In this document: piece by piece, positions 11,401-23,630 of the stretch
How positions within the stretch are numbered: the first letter of the stretch is position 1
Layout of the letters: the number at the start of each line of letters is the position of its first letter
Origin: Liolophura sinensis
Lineage: Eukaryota > Mollusca > Polyplacophora > Chitonida > Chitonidae
Direction: 5' to 3'
Assembly (NCBI RefSeq): GCF_032854445.1
Contig: NC_088303.1
Span: 13,649,501-13,713,500, forward strand
Length of the DNA: 64,000 bases
Translations under genes and position numbers: made by a program
Notes under the pieces: generated by a model
What the model was told of the DNA's origin: nothing
What the model saw: only the letters and a program-made list of their open reading frames with translations
Database searches by the model: none

Positions 11401-14400
11401 AAACATGCTCATTTTAACACTGTTATTCTGTTGTGTAGATATCAGCTGTTACCAGGGTTTCTTCAGCTTCCCGGAAATGCAACCCATATTGAGACACTTC
11501 TGTGTGTACCATCTGGATGCGCCAGGCCAGGAAGAGGGTGCTCTGCAGCTCAAGCAGATGTAAGCCTATTCACAGTTGTCTGCCCCTGCATGCCTTATAT
11601 ATGCTACTGTTCATTTGGCTGATACATACAAATAGACTGGCTTTCTTCATGAAAGAAGATGTATTGTTAGTGTTATGAAGTTATGATGGATGAGGCTATT
11701 GGCTGCAGATATGAAATATTTGATGAATGGCTTTAGAAAAGAATGTGATGTTTAGACAGCATCTTGAAATATGAATGGTATTTATTTTTTAGAATATGAA
11801 TTTGAGATATAATTGTGCATTTTTAAGATGAATCACATTGCCTATTATTGTTTATTTAACATATACATTAAGTGAATTCAAACACTTGATGTAATTTTCT
11901 TTTGGAAGAAAAGATGTTTTCTATAGTCTGGTATGTATTTCAAGATTGGGGTTTAGTTTCATTTCAGAGGAACTGAATCTGTGATATGAGGCATTATAAC
12001 CGCTAAACATACATACATTAATACATTTAGTGTTGATTCATATTTCATATGAATAGTTATTTTCAATACACTTATCCCAGCATCACTGAGTTTTACAGTT
12101 GATGTGTAAACATTTGTTTGGCAAATGTTTCTTGAGAAAAGATAAAACCTATAAATGTTACCAAAAACACGAAAGAGTCATCTCTCTATTATGATGGAAA
12201 GCACATTTCCCTGATGCTGTGAATACAAATAAGCAAAACAATACGACGCAGAGCCGTATTTATCATTCTAACAATGGGAGATTTCTCAGACTGTACTGAA
12301 TTCTCCCGAGGAGGAGCTCACATTGCTTTTAATCCTTGCACTAAAAAACCCCACAAAAAACAATTCCTGTTTAAATTCAAATTAAATGTACATGTATAAG
12401 TATTCTATTCTGAGGAGCATTGTGCTACATTGAGCAATTTAATTGGCTTGCAGGTCTTTGTGACTTTGAAGTCTTGTACATGTACTTTTGAAGTTGGCGC
12501 ATTTGCTGTTTGCCTTTTTCTGATTGTTGTTTCTTTCCTGTGATTGAGTGGCATTAAAGGAATCTCTTGAATTTCACTTAAATGCACGTATCGCGTATGA
12601 TTGAAGCTGTTGAAGATACCGTTGTCATGAAAGGTATCATTATATGTTGAATTCATATGTGGGTTAAAATATTAAAACATTTTTAGACTGTTCTGAAAAA
12701 CTTCCATGAGTACATGTGGCTTTTGTACAGCGGGCTCTTTAGACTTTTGACTGATTGTTCTAAGCTCTACTGTGTGCTTGATGTAAGACCTCATTGCACT
12801 TAGCTTTTTTGTGATGTGCAACAGACAGAAGCTGTAATATTTGTATGGTTAATGCATGATGCAATATCAGATTGATATAGAGGCCAGCCAGGCTCTCATA
12901 TTGGTACACGGTGTTCTGCTGGAGACCACAGACCCTGACAACAAAGAATGTGTGTTGACAATTCACAAAACATGTACGTGTATCTCCCATGGCTTGGCTG
13001 TGGCCTTAAGCCAGGAGATTTGAGAGGTATCAGCCTCTGATTTTTTCCTGAGCTACACGGAGAATTTGGTTTCTTCCACTAATTAATGTGACTGCTGCCT
13101 TGAAATGTGATTTTTTTTTTTTTTTTTTTGATTGGTGTTTTACGCCGTACTCAAGAATATTTCACTTATACGACGGCGGTCAGCATTATGGTGGGTGGAA
13201 ACCGGGCACAGCCCGGGGGAAACCCACGACCATCCGCAGGTTGTTGACAGACCTTCCCACTTACGGCCGGAGAGGAAGGCAGCATGAGCTGGTCTTGAAC
13301 TCACAGCGACCGCCTTGAAATGTGATCACAGCTTTCATAATTCCTGATTGTGGTACAGAAGTGTGAAATAATAAGCACAGTGCTACAAGTGTATACATAG
13401 GAGATTGGCATTACTTGGATTTTGCTGTATTACATGGGTTTTAGTAGTGACAATACATGAATGTTTGAATGTATGAAAACAAAAAAAGAACTGTTATGCA
13501 GGGCTCATTTTTTTCATCCCAATAGATTACCAGAATGTCCAATTTTATATTCTCTGCATATTTTCTAAACGTAAATAAGTACTCAAATGTATGCTCTATC
13601 AGAAATAAACATGCTCATATAATTCTTCAGCTAGGTACAAATCTTGCTGACCACTTTTATAACGTTACGCCCAAAGGGAGACTTTCACATTCTGCTTCCT
13701 CTAAAATGCAAATGGAAAAATGACTACTCACAAGTTGTACCCTTTTCTGTGGAATAGTCATTTATAGTTTCTTTACGGGAATCCAAACTTTGACGCACAG
13801 GAATATTTTGGGAATCAGATTCCTGTTGAAAAAAACTAGGTCTGATGAGTTACAGTGAAAACTGTGTGTAAAATATCTCTTAGGGATAACTTTTTCCCAG
13901 ATTTTTTGTTTTTGTTTTTTCCCAAAGTCCTGTACTTTGAAAATATTTAAATTTTAAGTAGGCCATTTGGACACTGTTCATAGTGTTGAGGGATGGTGAT
14001 ACAAAAATCTGTTCTTTTTTGCTCTTTACACTGACTGTCAGATTTCATGTACCTCTTTATTATTGAATTATTCTAATGCACATGTACCTTCCAAAACTTT
14101 AACATAAAAGTGTTTTCCAATTGAAGAAAAAAAAAAATGCAGTCTTATCAAAGTTTAGTTGGTGGTTCCATTGCTGTAATGAAGTATCGAGGACCTTTGT
14201 TGTGCTGGCAGGACATCTGCTGTACAATCTGCCGTTGTGTCTGTCAAGTCATCAGATGTCTCTGTGCCAGCTCGCCTGGCCTCTGTCACTCATATACACA
14301 TCATCAACACTAACATTTTTTTAGCTCGCCTGTACTTTGTTGTACCCTGAGTGTCAGCGTCCAGTAACAGGGAAAGCAGTGTTCAACAAAATATTATTAG

Positions 14401-17400
14401 TGGTGTCTTAAAATGTACATCAAGTGTTGAGCTTAGGGTTTGAACACAGGTAGATCACAATAACACGAGGGGAATGTTACATTGTTGATGTGATGTGTGC
14501 ATATTAAATACCTATAAATTACCAAATGCCTGACTTAGTGTATTGTGTATAAAAATCAATGTTAAACAGAATGTTAGGGATGATATCTCAAAAAGTACTG
14601 CATTTATTGAGCTCAGGCTTAGTGCACGTGTAGAGCACAGTAACAGGAGGGGGATATTCCACCCTTGATTTGGTATATTAAATACCGTAAATTACTGAAT
14701 TCCTTACTTAGTGTATTGTGTATAAGAATTGATGTTCAGCAAAATGTTAGGGGTGGTGTCTCAAGAAGTATAGCATGTATTGACGTGAAGCTTTACATAC
14801 ATACAAAGTATATTGCTAAAATATTCCTTCTCTGATATGTGTGCATATTAAGTACTGTAAATTTTCCAATTCACTACTTCAGGACTTGAGCTGAAGTTTT
14901 GCAATCATGTGTCTCTACAGGGGAGGTCTGTGGTAGCCTCGCCAGTTGTGATTGTTCTTAAGTATGGGCCATCAAGGTTGCTGGACTTCTAAGGCTGATG
15001 ATTCTACAATCTGCCTTGCATATACAAAGTTCATCACGTTCATTATACATGGTACTTGTGAATTAAGCTTGCATCATAAGCCGGTTGTGCCTTTTGTCCA
15101 GTTTTATATACCAATATTTTGCATGATTCGTAGACATTTCATCTAATACGTCTAATACGTTTAAAATCTAACCTCATAACACATCCCTTTAAGAAACAGT
15201 CTTCCTCTACTAACAACTTTATGACACATTTCTTTAGGGGTGATGCCTTAGGTAATCCTGACAGCATGGGAAACAAGTAAGTCAGTCATTGGTTAAAGCC
15301 ATGGACTCCATGTATGCACTTAGTGTGATATTGTCCCATGAGTGTTGTGGCATGGACTATACCCAGAGCTGCGCGAAAGGTTGTGATGAGCATGTCAATA
15401 CAACTCGGCTGCTTATATCTGAATTATATGTACCAGTAAAAGTCCTGATGAAAACAAACTGGGTGAAAAGCAATTTTTTTAATCCACTGAGAGCAAACCT
15501 GTAAAGGCGAACCTAATTGTGGTAAGTTGGAGCAGTTAAGTGCCATATTTATATTTGTATGTTACGTGTAGCTTCTAAATTGCATGTGGGTATTTATTTA
15601 CCACAAAATAAACACATAGTTGTTTGGCCATGTTGTGAAAAACCTGCACGCTTGTCAATGTAGGCTTATTTGTTACACTCAAAAAATTAATCTGTTGATT
15701 TTAACACAAAATCTGTGGTCTAAGTGACGCTAGAATGTATTCTGTCTTTATAACATAATATTCTGTCACATTCAACATAATATCAAGTTTTCTATTGCAT
15801 GTAGAATCTCTATGTTGAATCGGTAGAATATGTGTGTTATATTTAACAGAACAATTTGCTGCAATAGCAGAAAACATACTAGAATCACACAGACAAAATT
15901 AACAGAATAATGTGACTACATGTGAAACATGCAAAATTTGTGATAGCCATGTAGAGATGGTACTAGAGCTAACTGTTGGGTTGCTGAAGGAAGAATGGGT
16001 ATGTTTATTGATCTTGTCAATTGTATGCACAATCCTCCCACCCTACCACCCTCCAGCTGTGTCCAGTTACCAAGAATCACAACTAGACACAAGAAAATCA
16101 CACTTAGTAGAATTTTGGGCTAAACTTTATGTGAAAGACGGTATGGTGATTTGCTTGCATGGTAATAATAGTTCTAATCACAGTGTTGCTTATGGTAACA
16201 GTACTCAGGATAAAGAAGGACCATAGTCTATTATGATCAATATTTTCTTATTGATTTGGTGTTTGTTTTATTTGGATATCATCTTGAATTGCATGGAACA
16301 TTTTTAGTATCCTGTGCTTGTGGTCATCCTCTGTTTCTGTTTCTGTAATCTGTATTTGTTTACGTATTGTACACTTGTGTATGTAGTTCTTTAGGTTTCA
16401 TTGTGATACTCAAATGTCTTGTCTCTCCGCATTAAGTTACTCTGTCTTTATTCTCTGTTTTCAGGTGTTCTCTAAATTATTATTGAAATGACAAGTGTGT
16501 GTAAACATGTTGAGAGTTAAGTTAATGTGGTTGAGATTAAATGACAGAATGATTCTTGCTGAGAAAATGCATGCTCTTTCGCCTAGATATTGTTAAGTAA
16601 GAGACAGGAAAGAAGGTATCTGTTTATTTAATTTACAAACTAGTATGAGTAGGGTCCATTGATGTATTTTTGGATTTTAAATAGGCACAATTCTACTTAA
16701 GATGATTCATGTGTGGTTACTCAGGCAGTATTGTATTTTCAAAGATATGTGTTATGGTAAACAAACCACTTTTCAGACATTGTTACCTGTTATATATATT
16801 TGTAATATAATATGTCAAGTGTTGAAAGGTAAGCACAAGACAGTCGTCTAGAAATGTAGTGTGGAAATATACCGGTTGTAATGTCATCATTTTACTCAGT
16901 AGTATTAAACCACAAAATCTGAAGGGCCTAGGTGGTTAGTGTGACAGCAGGAGGCAATGACCCAGCAGGCTTTCACCAATGCTGTGGTGAGATCAAGTCA
17001 TGCTGGCTTCCTCTCCCTGCTGATGGGGGGAAGGGCTGTTAGCAACTTTGCAGATGGTGGTGGGTTTCCCCAGGCTCTACCAGGTTTCCTCCCACCATAA
17101 TGCTGGTCATAGAAGATAAATAATCTTGAGTACAGGATAAAACACCAATCCAAGTAAATAAACAGTTTCAGAAACAAGGGAAGTAACTTTGTTTGACATT
17201 TCCAGGTTTATGTACCCAACCATGGACCAACTAGCTCAGGCGGTTTACTATGTCATTGACTACTTTGGGTAAGTGTTCAGACATTATGGCCAAGGTTTGT
17301 CTGCTTTGATAGAGTCTTGACATTTGGACATCATTTGAGCATGAATATTTCAACAGTCACTTGTTTGACGTAAAAACCTGCTAAGACTATGAGGCTGCAG

Positions 17401-20400
17401 GCTGGTAATTTTTTAAAGCGATGAAATAATTTAGCTGAACTATTTTGCTATAATAGTTATGTTTTATATTTTTGTATCATTTGATTAAATTTGATGAATA
17501 CATTTTACATGTGAATGTCTGGTCCAGTGTCATGATATATGACAAACATGTTTGTGAAGTGTTACTAATATAATAAAATTTATTTGTGTTTTATTAAGTA
17601 CATGTATCAAGAATTGCTTTATTATTTTCCAGGATAAAGCGAGTTCTGGGGTTCGGTGTGGGAGCCGGAGCCAATGTCCTCACAAGACTGGCTGTAAGTT
17701 GTACATACTGCAATACTTCTCACAGATCAGGTCTTTTTTAGAAGACATTTAAAATTTAAATTAAAAATTTAATTTAAAATTTAAAATTTTTGTTTTAAAC
17801 ATTTTTTTAAAAAGGTCTTCATCTTTTGAAGGTTTGCTCAAATAGTGGATGCTTCCGTTCCTGATTTATGATTTATACCAACATGTGTCATGGCAAGAAA
17901 TTGTTCATTTATAAGTATACTGAAATAACAGAAATCGGTAATAAGTTCTAATGTCTGTTCTTGCTTTTTTGTCGGGCTTGTAACAGCTGCAGCAGCCAAA
18001 TCGTGTGGATGCTCTGGTTCTGATCAATCCCACAGCCAAAATGCCAGGGTGGATTGAGTGGGGATATCAGAAGGTCAGTAATAAACCATATCAAACCATG
18101 ACTGTGACTAGAAGCTATTGTACATAAGTAACAGTATATCTGTTTACCTTATTTGTTCTAACATGCTATTAGCCCTTGTAATTGGCCATATAGACCTGTA
18201 TGAGACAGAGTAAATAAACTAAACTAAACTAAGTGTAAATGTAGTAGGCATTTGTACATGCCAAACTCAGGCCATAGAGTAACACTGTAAAAAACTAGCA
18301 GGTGTCACTTGTTTGTTCATACTCAACATTCGCATGCTGTATTATACTCTGGATCTGTCTTACTTGGTCTGAATTAATATTGCCATTGTCTAAGCAATGC
18401 ACAAAGAAAGTTTGTCAACCTCCCAGATACATGTGAAAAAAACATGTCTGCTATATTGACCATGGTTCTTTGAGCATGACCTTGGTTTTATTGTCAGATT
18501 AGGGAATAAATGTTTGTTTGTATTCACCCCAGCACAAGGCATGTTTTATACCATGCCACAGTCAGTGGATTAGCTTAATAGGGTCTGTCATGGTGTGTAT
18601 TATTTAAAATGGAAATCAGATAAAAAATTTGATGGCTTAATGTTCATCCTGACACAAATCTGTTCACATTGTGCTAGGAATTTGAAATTTTATGCATATG
18701 TGTATTTCTGTTGTAGATGAACTCTTGGTACCTATTCGGAGGACAGATGACAAACTTCACAGAGGAGTACCTGTTGTGGCACTGGTTTGGAAAGGTAAGG
18801 AGATTAAGGGTTGTGCATTCTAGCAGGCTAAGGGATAAAACACACTACAAGTGGTGATTATCCCTTCATGAACAGACCCACCATCAGTATTATCTGTGTG
18901 AAAGATGAACAGGTAATTTCTCCATTAAAATTAACTGCCATTTTATATTCCTGTTGATGAAGAAAAGCAGGGCTTACCTGCAATCAACCTGTTGTCATAA
19001 CAACGACTGTCACAGGTAATGTCGATGAAATCATTGATTAGTTTGTCAGAAGCCATTTGAGTCAGTGGAATGGAGTCTGTTTAATTAGGTCACAACAGAC
19101 GGATGAACACAGGAGTCTGAACTGCAGTGTGCATACAGAAGTGTAAATGGATGAATAAGCACTTTGAGTAGGTAAAGGACTGTATTGTGTCCTCAAGGTT
19201 GATGTTGGTGATTAATGACATTTTGTGCTTTTTTTTTTCCAGAAAACTCGCTGGCAAAACCATGACTTGGTGCATGTTTTCCAGGACTATATCAAAGTGA
19301 TGAATGCCCACAACCTGAGTCTGTTCATTGAGTCATACATCAAGTAAGACCTTCTTCTTTTGTATTACATGTACCTTCACTACGATACCTGGTACCTGTG
19401 CACTAGTGTGTAAATTATGTCATGTACCTACAAGGGTACACCAAACAGTTGTCTTAAAACAGAATAAGGCCTAAACTGGTGACAAATTTCCAGATATCAG
19501 AGCTTCAATCAGTCATTCTGTTTTCACACTTCTTTTTCACAGCTATACATGTACCTTGCTTTATGCACGTCAGCCCTACACATACATGTAAGAAAATATT
19601 TGGGCTGATATAGCTGTGTGCCATAATCATTCATTCATTCATTCTATTTTGTGTATGAGCAAATGACTAATGCATATCTTGAATTGACATGTTTGTCTGA
19701 CTACATATACATGTACTGTCAAATAGATGTTTGCATCTGTGACTGATTACAGCAACTGTTCATTTCAGACGAGATGATCTGGGTGTGGTGCGAGAACTTG
19801 ACCCAATCAAGAAATCTGTCTCAAAAGCTGTCAAGTAAGTAGTCATCATTGCATGTATATATTTACAAAAGATTGTTTGCTTTTAACATTAGCTATACTA
19901 TCCAGTATTTTTAGCTGTCTCCAATGTCATACCCTGAATGTCATCATCCAACAAAAGTGAAAACAGTATCAAGGTAAATGGGAATTCCCTAAAATAGGAT
20001 CAACCCTATGCCTTTATTAAGAGGGCAACAAAAAGTCTTCTCATGTACTTCTTAATTGTCCCTGTCACCATTGTGCAGTGTCTGTCCATCTGTCTTTCTG
20101 TCAGACCTGTCCTGGTTTCAAAATTACAGTGCACAATCCTGTATTTCATTGTTTGGTGTCACACAGTGACAACTTGTCTGATGAAATTGCTTCCTTAATA
20201 AAAGCATTTCTCTGCTTCTCAACTTGGATGACAATTTAAATCTGACCTGTGAAGCAAACTAAATTTACCTGAATAGGTTTATCATTTTCAAGAATTGAAA
20301 CTTCGTGCCACCAAAAAATTCTGATCCAGATATCCACCCAAAAAGCGCAGGTGTAATTATACATTTTAATAATGAAAGACTGTTTTGGGTGGGCTGACTA

Positions 20401-22769
20401 GATGAATAAATGTGTGCCTTAGCTCAAATCTGTGGATTGGCAACAAATGCCGTTAAGTGTATGGATGGTCATGACAGTCTAAAATACTCCGGACACGCCA
20501 GTTTCCTCCACCCATTCACCCAGCAGCTGTCATGTGAGTGAAAAGATGTTGAGAATGGCACCAATCAGATAAATGAAAAGTCTGTTACATTTGGTGGTCT
20601 GAAGTGCTATGGCTTACCTACATGTACATCTTCCAACATCCCAGAGTTATTCCCTCTTTTCTTCTAAGTGGAGTATAGTAAGTAATACTACAGAAAAACA
20701 AGAAAGAGACTTGTTTATATGGTGTTTTGTGTTACAGATGTCGCACCTTGATCCTGGTGGGAGATGACTCTCCTCATATTGATGAAGTGGTGGACATGAA
20801 TGGTAGGATGGACCCGCAGGAAACCGACTTCATGAAGGTGAGAAAATCTCCACACTATCCAACACAGAAATCTCAACAATAGCCTGGAATGTTGACCTTA
20901 ACTAACACGTCTAAACTGCATAAACAATTTACCAAGGAGAATGCTTGGAAACATTTGTTGGTCTATGGAAGTTATACACAGTATGTAGAAGTGGACGGCA
21001 GATGCACATGACACATAGATTTAATAAATGAAAGCACCTTGAAAGTGTGCTCATTTACAAATTTCCTACCCCAAACCAGTATTAAGCTTGAATTTTGCGT
21101 GCGTTGTGATTTGCAGTCGAGACAGTATGGATAATATAAATTTATGGGTGATTTTTATTTAAAAATTGAATATTCATGTGCATGTATTACATGTCCACTG
21201 ATTATTTTCATAGGGGCCTCCGTGGCTCAGGTGGTCAGCGAGCTAGCGCAGCGTAATGACCCAGGAACCTCTCACCAATATGGTCTCTCTGAGTTCAAGT
21301 CCAGCTCATGTAGGCTTGCTCTCTGGCCGTACGTGGGAAGGTCTGCCTGTAACATGGTTGTGGGTTTCCCCCGGGCTGTACCGGGTTTCCTCCCACCATA
21401 ATGCTGGCCGCTGTTTATAAGTGAAATATTTTTGATTACGGCGTAAAACACCAATAAAATATATAAAGAAAAAATAAATGAGATTATTTTCATGTAGTAA
21501 TGAATGATTACTGAGTCAACCATAAAATGTCATCACTGTCATATTAGTGAAATTTTGATAGCACTGCATTAACTACTAGTGAGAAAAGAAACAAGTTGAA
21601 AGCAATTGTCTTCAGTGAGAGGATAGCCCAGTAAAAATTCAAATATTGATGCTTACACATTGTGAATTTCAAGTCACAATTATTTCCGAGTGACCTGCGT
21701 ATCACGAAATCAAATCAGTGAGGTAAGTGTATGACAGTGTATTTTGTTTTTATGTTTCCACTATGGCCTTTAGATTGCCGACTGTGGTGGGATGCCTCTG
21801 GATGAACAACCAGGCAAAGTATGTGAGGCCTTCAAACTATTCCTGCAGGGCATGGGATATGGTGAGTAGTGATTTCGTAAACGTTTCATAAATGGTACTT
21901 AAGCGCATTTGCATATAACTCAAGTAACTCGCAGTGATGTAGACACTGGTTTATGTGTGAGTTCAGATTTCCGCTTGGAGAGTCAAAGTTCCTGTATTTT
22001 GAAGATCAATGTTAGGAAACAATGGGATACATTTTTCAGTGCAATGACAAGTCAGGTCCTAGCTGGATTGACTGTTGTTCTCTTGCAGGGAATGAGTACT
22101 ACAGTAACAGTTTGCCAGCTTGTCTTCTTTGTCACAAAAGGTTCCCTTTTACGCCAGTGTCTATTGACCAGTTTGGTACATCAAAGGTTTTAAGGCAGGG
22201 AGATTATATACGTGGTTCTGTTATAAGTAACACCTCTTCTTGAGAGCTCCATGTGAACTACATTATTGTTATATAGAGGAAAAAAAATACTGTGTCAAAC
22301 TGGACTTATACACATGTGTCTCACACGTGAGAGGTTAGAGCAAGGAAACTGGTTGGCCTGGTGTCAGTAAAATGTGGCTTGGTGGGGTGTCCTGTCTGGT
22401 GCCTTTGGCATGTTACTTCAGTGGCCGCAGCACTTTAGTGGCATGAAGTCCCAATGTCACCAGAAGACACATGCACACATTGACTAAAAATTGTTAAGTA
22501 CAAGATAAACCCAAAACATACATGCATACACATGTGCATGCATGTGATCAACTGGTTCTGGAATAGTGTTGCTTATTTGTGCTCTTTACAGGTGAACATT
22601 GGGTTTTTCTCAGAAGTTGTCACAGAAATTTAACATTTTTTTGTATTACCTTTCAGTGCCAGCACTAAAACAAACAAGCAGTGTGGCTTCTAAGGCTCGT
22701 CAACAACAACAGGCAGAAGAAATGAGCCAGATAGCCAGTGGAGAGATTCGCTCTCCAACAGTCTGCTGA
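8404..22769 (+). CDS. NDRG: NDRG-family protein (N-myc downstream-regulated gene), complete, 12 coding exons
   Basis: Exons: 8395-8499 (ATG 8404), 10071-10170, 11439-11559, 17206-17268, 17633-17693, 17987-18073, 18717-18794, 19243-19343, 19769-19834, 20738-20837, 21774-21861, 22657-22769. All introns are GT-AG, all phases join, and the total is 357 codons, within the family's usual range. The start [12 protein letters not shown] resembles the N-terminus of vertebrate NDRGs. Family landmarks: VETPHG and [10 protein letters not shown] (residues about 37-65), [11 protein letters not shown] (90-100), YPTMDQLA (109-116), [11 protein letters not shown] (133-143), ALVLINP, then [10 protein letters not shown] and FLQGMGY. 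The fold is alpha/beta-hydrolase, but the nucleophile elbow reads G-V-G-A-G, with glycine where an enzyme has serine, so the protein is expected to be non-catalytic, as known for the family. The tail has SSVAS and a terminal cysteine (SPTVC). NDRGs act in cytoplasmic signalling, trafficking and stress or differentiation responses; the specific role here is unknown. Confidence 0.95.
10539..10808 (-). mobile_element. Full-length tRNA-headed SINE (family 1) in an NDRG intron
   Basis: The element is inverted relative to the gene. It starts with an ATTT-repeat tail, then TTGGTGTTTTACGCCGTACT, ACGACGGCGGCCAGCATTAT and GAACTCACAGCGACC (reverse of the pol III B-box-like GAGTTCAAGTCC). It ends with the tRNA-like head at GAGCCACGGAGGCCCC. 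An 11-bp direct repeat CTCTGGCTTGA flanks it at 10528-10538 and 10809-10819. This is a target-site duplication and marks a rather recent retrotransposition. Confidence 0.9.
13112..13311 (-). mobile_element. 5'-truncated SINE (family 1) with target-site duplication
   Basis: A run of about 19 T (reverse of a poly-A tail) is followed by the same body as the 10.5-kb copy, but the tRNA-like head is missing: the sequence stops after GAACTCACAGCGACCGC. A 15-bp direct repeat GCCTTGAAATGTGAT lies at 13097-13111 and 13312-13326. The truncation at the 5' end plus the target-site duplication fits incomplete reverse transcription during insertion. It lies in the large NDRG intron 11560-17205. Confidence 0.9.
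14324..14900 (+). repeat. Tandem repeat of about 175 bp, three diverged units
   Basis: Recurrent blocks include TTAGTGTATTGTGTATAA (14534 and 14708), TTGAGCT near 14427 and 14607, with a related TTGACGT at 14780, and AAATACC/AAGTACTGTAAATT. Spacing is 173-180 bp. The block opens with TTTAGCTCGCCTGTAC and a non-repeat leader. A related block lies at 46.5-47.1 kb. The arrangement (unique leader plus a few satellite-like units) resembles non-autonomous elements with internal tandem repeats known from bivalves, but I cannot assign a named family. Confidence 0.7.
16923..17160 (+). mobile_element. Diverged SINE (family 1)
   Basis: Head GGGCCTAGGTGGTTAGTG, B-box-like region GAGATCAAGTCATGCTGG, body CCACCATAATGCTGGTCATA, and tail CTTGAGTACAGGATAAAACA then CCAATCCAAGTAAATAAAC. 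It is in sense orientation within an NDRG intron, only about 45 bp upstream of the exon at 17206. No target-site duplication was recognised, and the divergence suggests an old copy. Confidence 0.75.
17748..17812. repeat. A/T-only low-complexity run
   Basis: Alternating AAATTT/TTTAAA blocks just downstream of the exon ending at 17693. They could fold on themselves. This looks like simple sequence with no further feature. Confidence 0.7.
19909..20110 (+). repeat. Fragment related to the 175-bp repeat element leader
   Basis: TTTTTAGCTGTCTCCAATGT followed by CATACCCTGAATGTCATC resembles the leaders at 14324 (TTTAGCTCGCC ... ACCCTGAGTGTCAGCG) and 46498 (TTTTAGCTAGCC ... CATACCCTGAGCACTGAGTG). Only the leader is recognisable and the right limit is vague. 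Confidence 0.35.
21212..21481 (+). mobile_element. Full-length SINE (family 1) with target-site duplication
   Basis: Reads in sense: head AGGGGCCTCCGTGGCTCAGG, B-box-like GAGTTCAAGTCCAGCTCATG, GGGTTTCCCCCGGGCTGTAC, CCACCATAATGCTGGCCGC, then tail TACGGCGTAAAACACCAATA and an A-rich end. A 12-bp direct repeat GATTATTTTCAT flanks it at 21200-21211 and 21482-21493. It lies in the intron 20838-21773 of the NDRG gene. This copy gives the clearest view of the family's structure. Confidence 0.92.
22340..22545 (+). mobile_element. SINE of a second family (family 2)
   Basis: Contains GGCCTGGTGTCAGTAAAATG, TGGGGTGTCCTGTCTGGTGC, CGCAGCACTTTAGTGGCATG and a tail AAAATTGTTAAGTACAAGAT then AAACCC. It shares its 3' half with the pieces at 34.65 and 45.0 kb. 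This pattern matches, from memory, a SINE type common in molluscs; the name is not certain. It lies in the last NDRG intron. Confidence 0.65.
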
Positions 22770-23630
22770 GGAGTTACCTCCCCTTCAACCCTGCTTTACA
22801 CGTATATTGTAGGTGATCAATCTCATTCAAGGTGTGGTCAGCCTAAAACCCGGGTCACATGCTTATATACAAATAGAAACGTGCCCAGATGACATTTTGG
22901 GCAAATTTGAATGATTTTGTCTGCTTGACTCACCTTTATAACCTGTCTTACACTTGGATTTCTATCCAGTCTGTATCTTATGTATATGACACAATAACAG
23001 TGCCTCTTAAGAGCTTTGAATGACAATCTGATCACCTCTGTAAACAATGGTGTTATCTTGTGGCTTTTGTCCTACATTCACTGTGTCATCAACTACTTGA
23101 ATAGAATCAAAAGACTGTGATATATTGTCTTTTTGGTGTGTATTAAGGTTGCAAATATTGTATTTTGTAGTTAAATGACGAACTGGAAATTAAAACTACT
23201 GATGAAAAGTTATACAAGTGAAAGGAAAGATTCCACTACAAGACAAGAGTGAAGTACATGTCATTTTAACAAGTGCAGAGGATATGTTTTGACTGTGATC
23301 AATATCTGTGAACTGAAAGAAACTAGAGCCCAGAATCATTTTGTACGGTTTGTGATCTCAGAGTTTATTCAGAGGTGCTTGAACACAGTACAGTTGAAGT
23401 TGTAAATGCGGCCATTTATCTGACGCCAGTTTTACAAGCTTATATACAATGATTTAGTGTTTAATGTAGTAAATTATAAACATGAATGTTTTGTTTTTTT
23501 TCAACTGGTATGGCAGTATTGGATAGAGCCCCCAAAATGATTTTCTTGTGACAAGTTTGAATAACACATAATACTGTAATTCAGCTTCTTTATGTAGCAT
23601 GTTTAGACAGATATAAAATCATGTTAATAA
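22770..23630 (+). terminator. NDRG 3' UTR with candidate poly(A) signal
   Basis: After the stop codon at 22767-22769 there is AT-rich untranslated sequence. The first well-placed AATAAA I see is at 23625-23630. Other weaker signals follow further on, so the real end of the transcript could lie later, up to about 25 kb. Confidence 0.4.
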
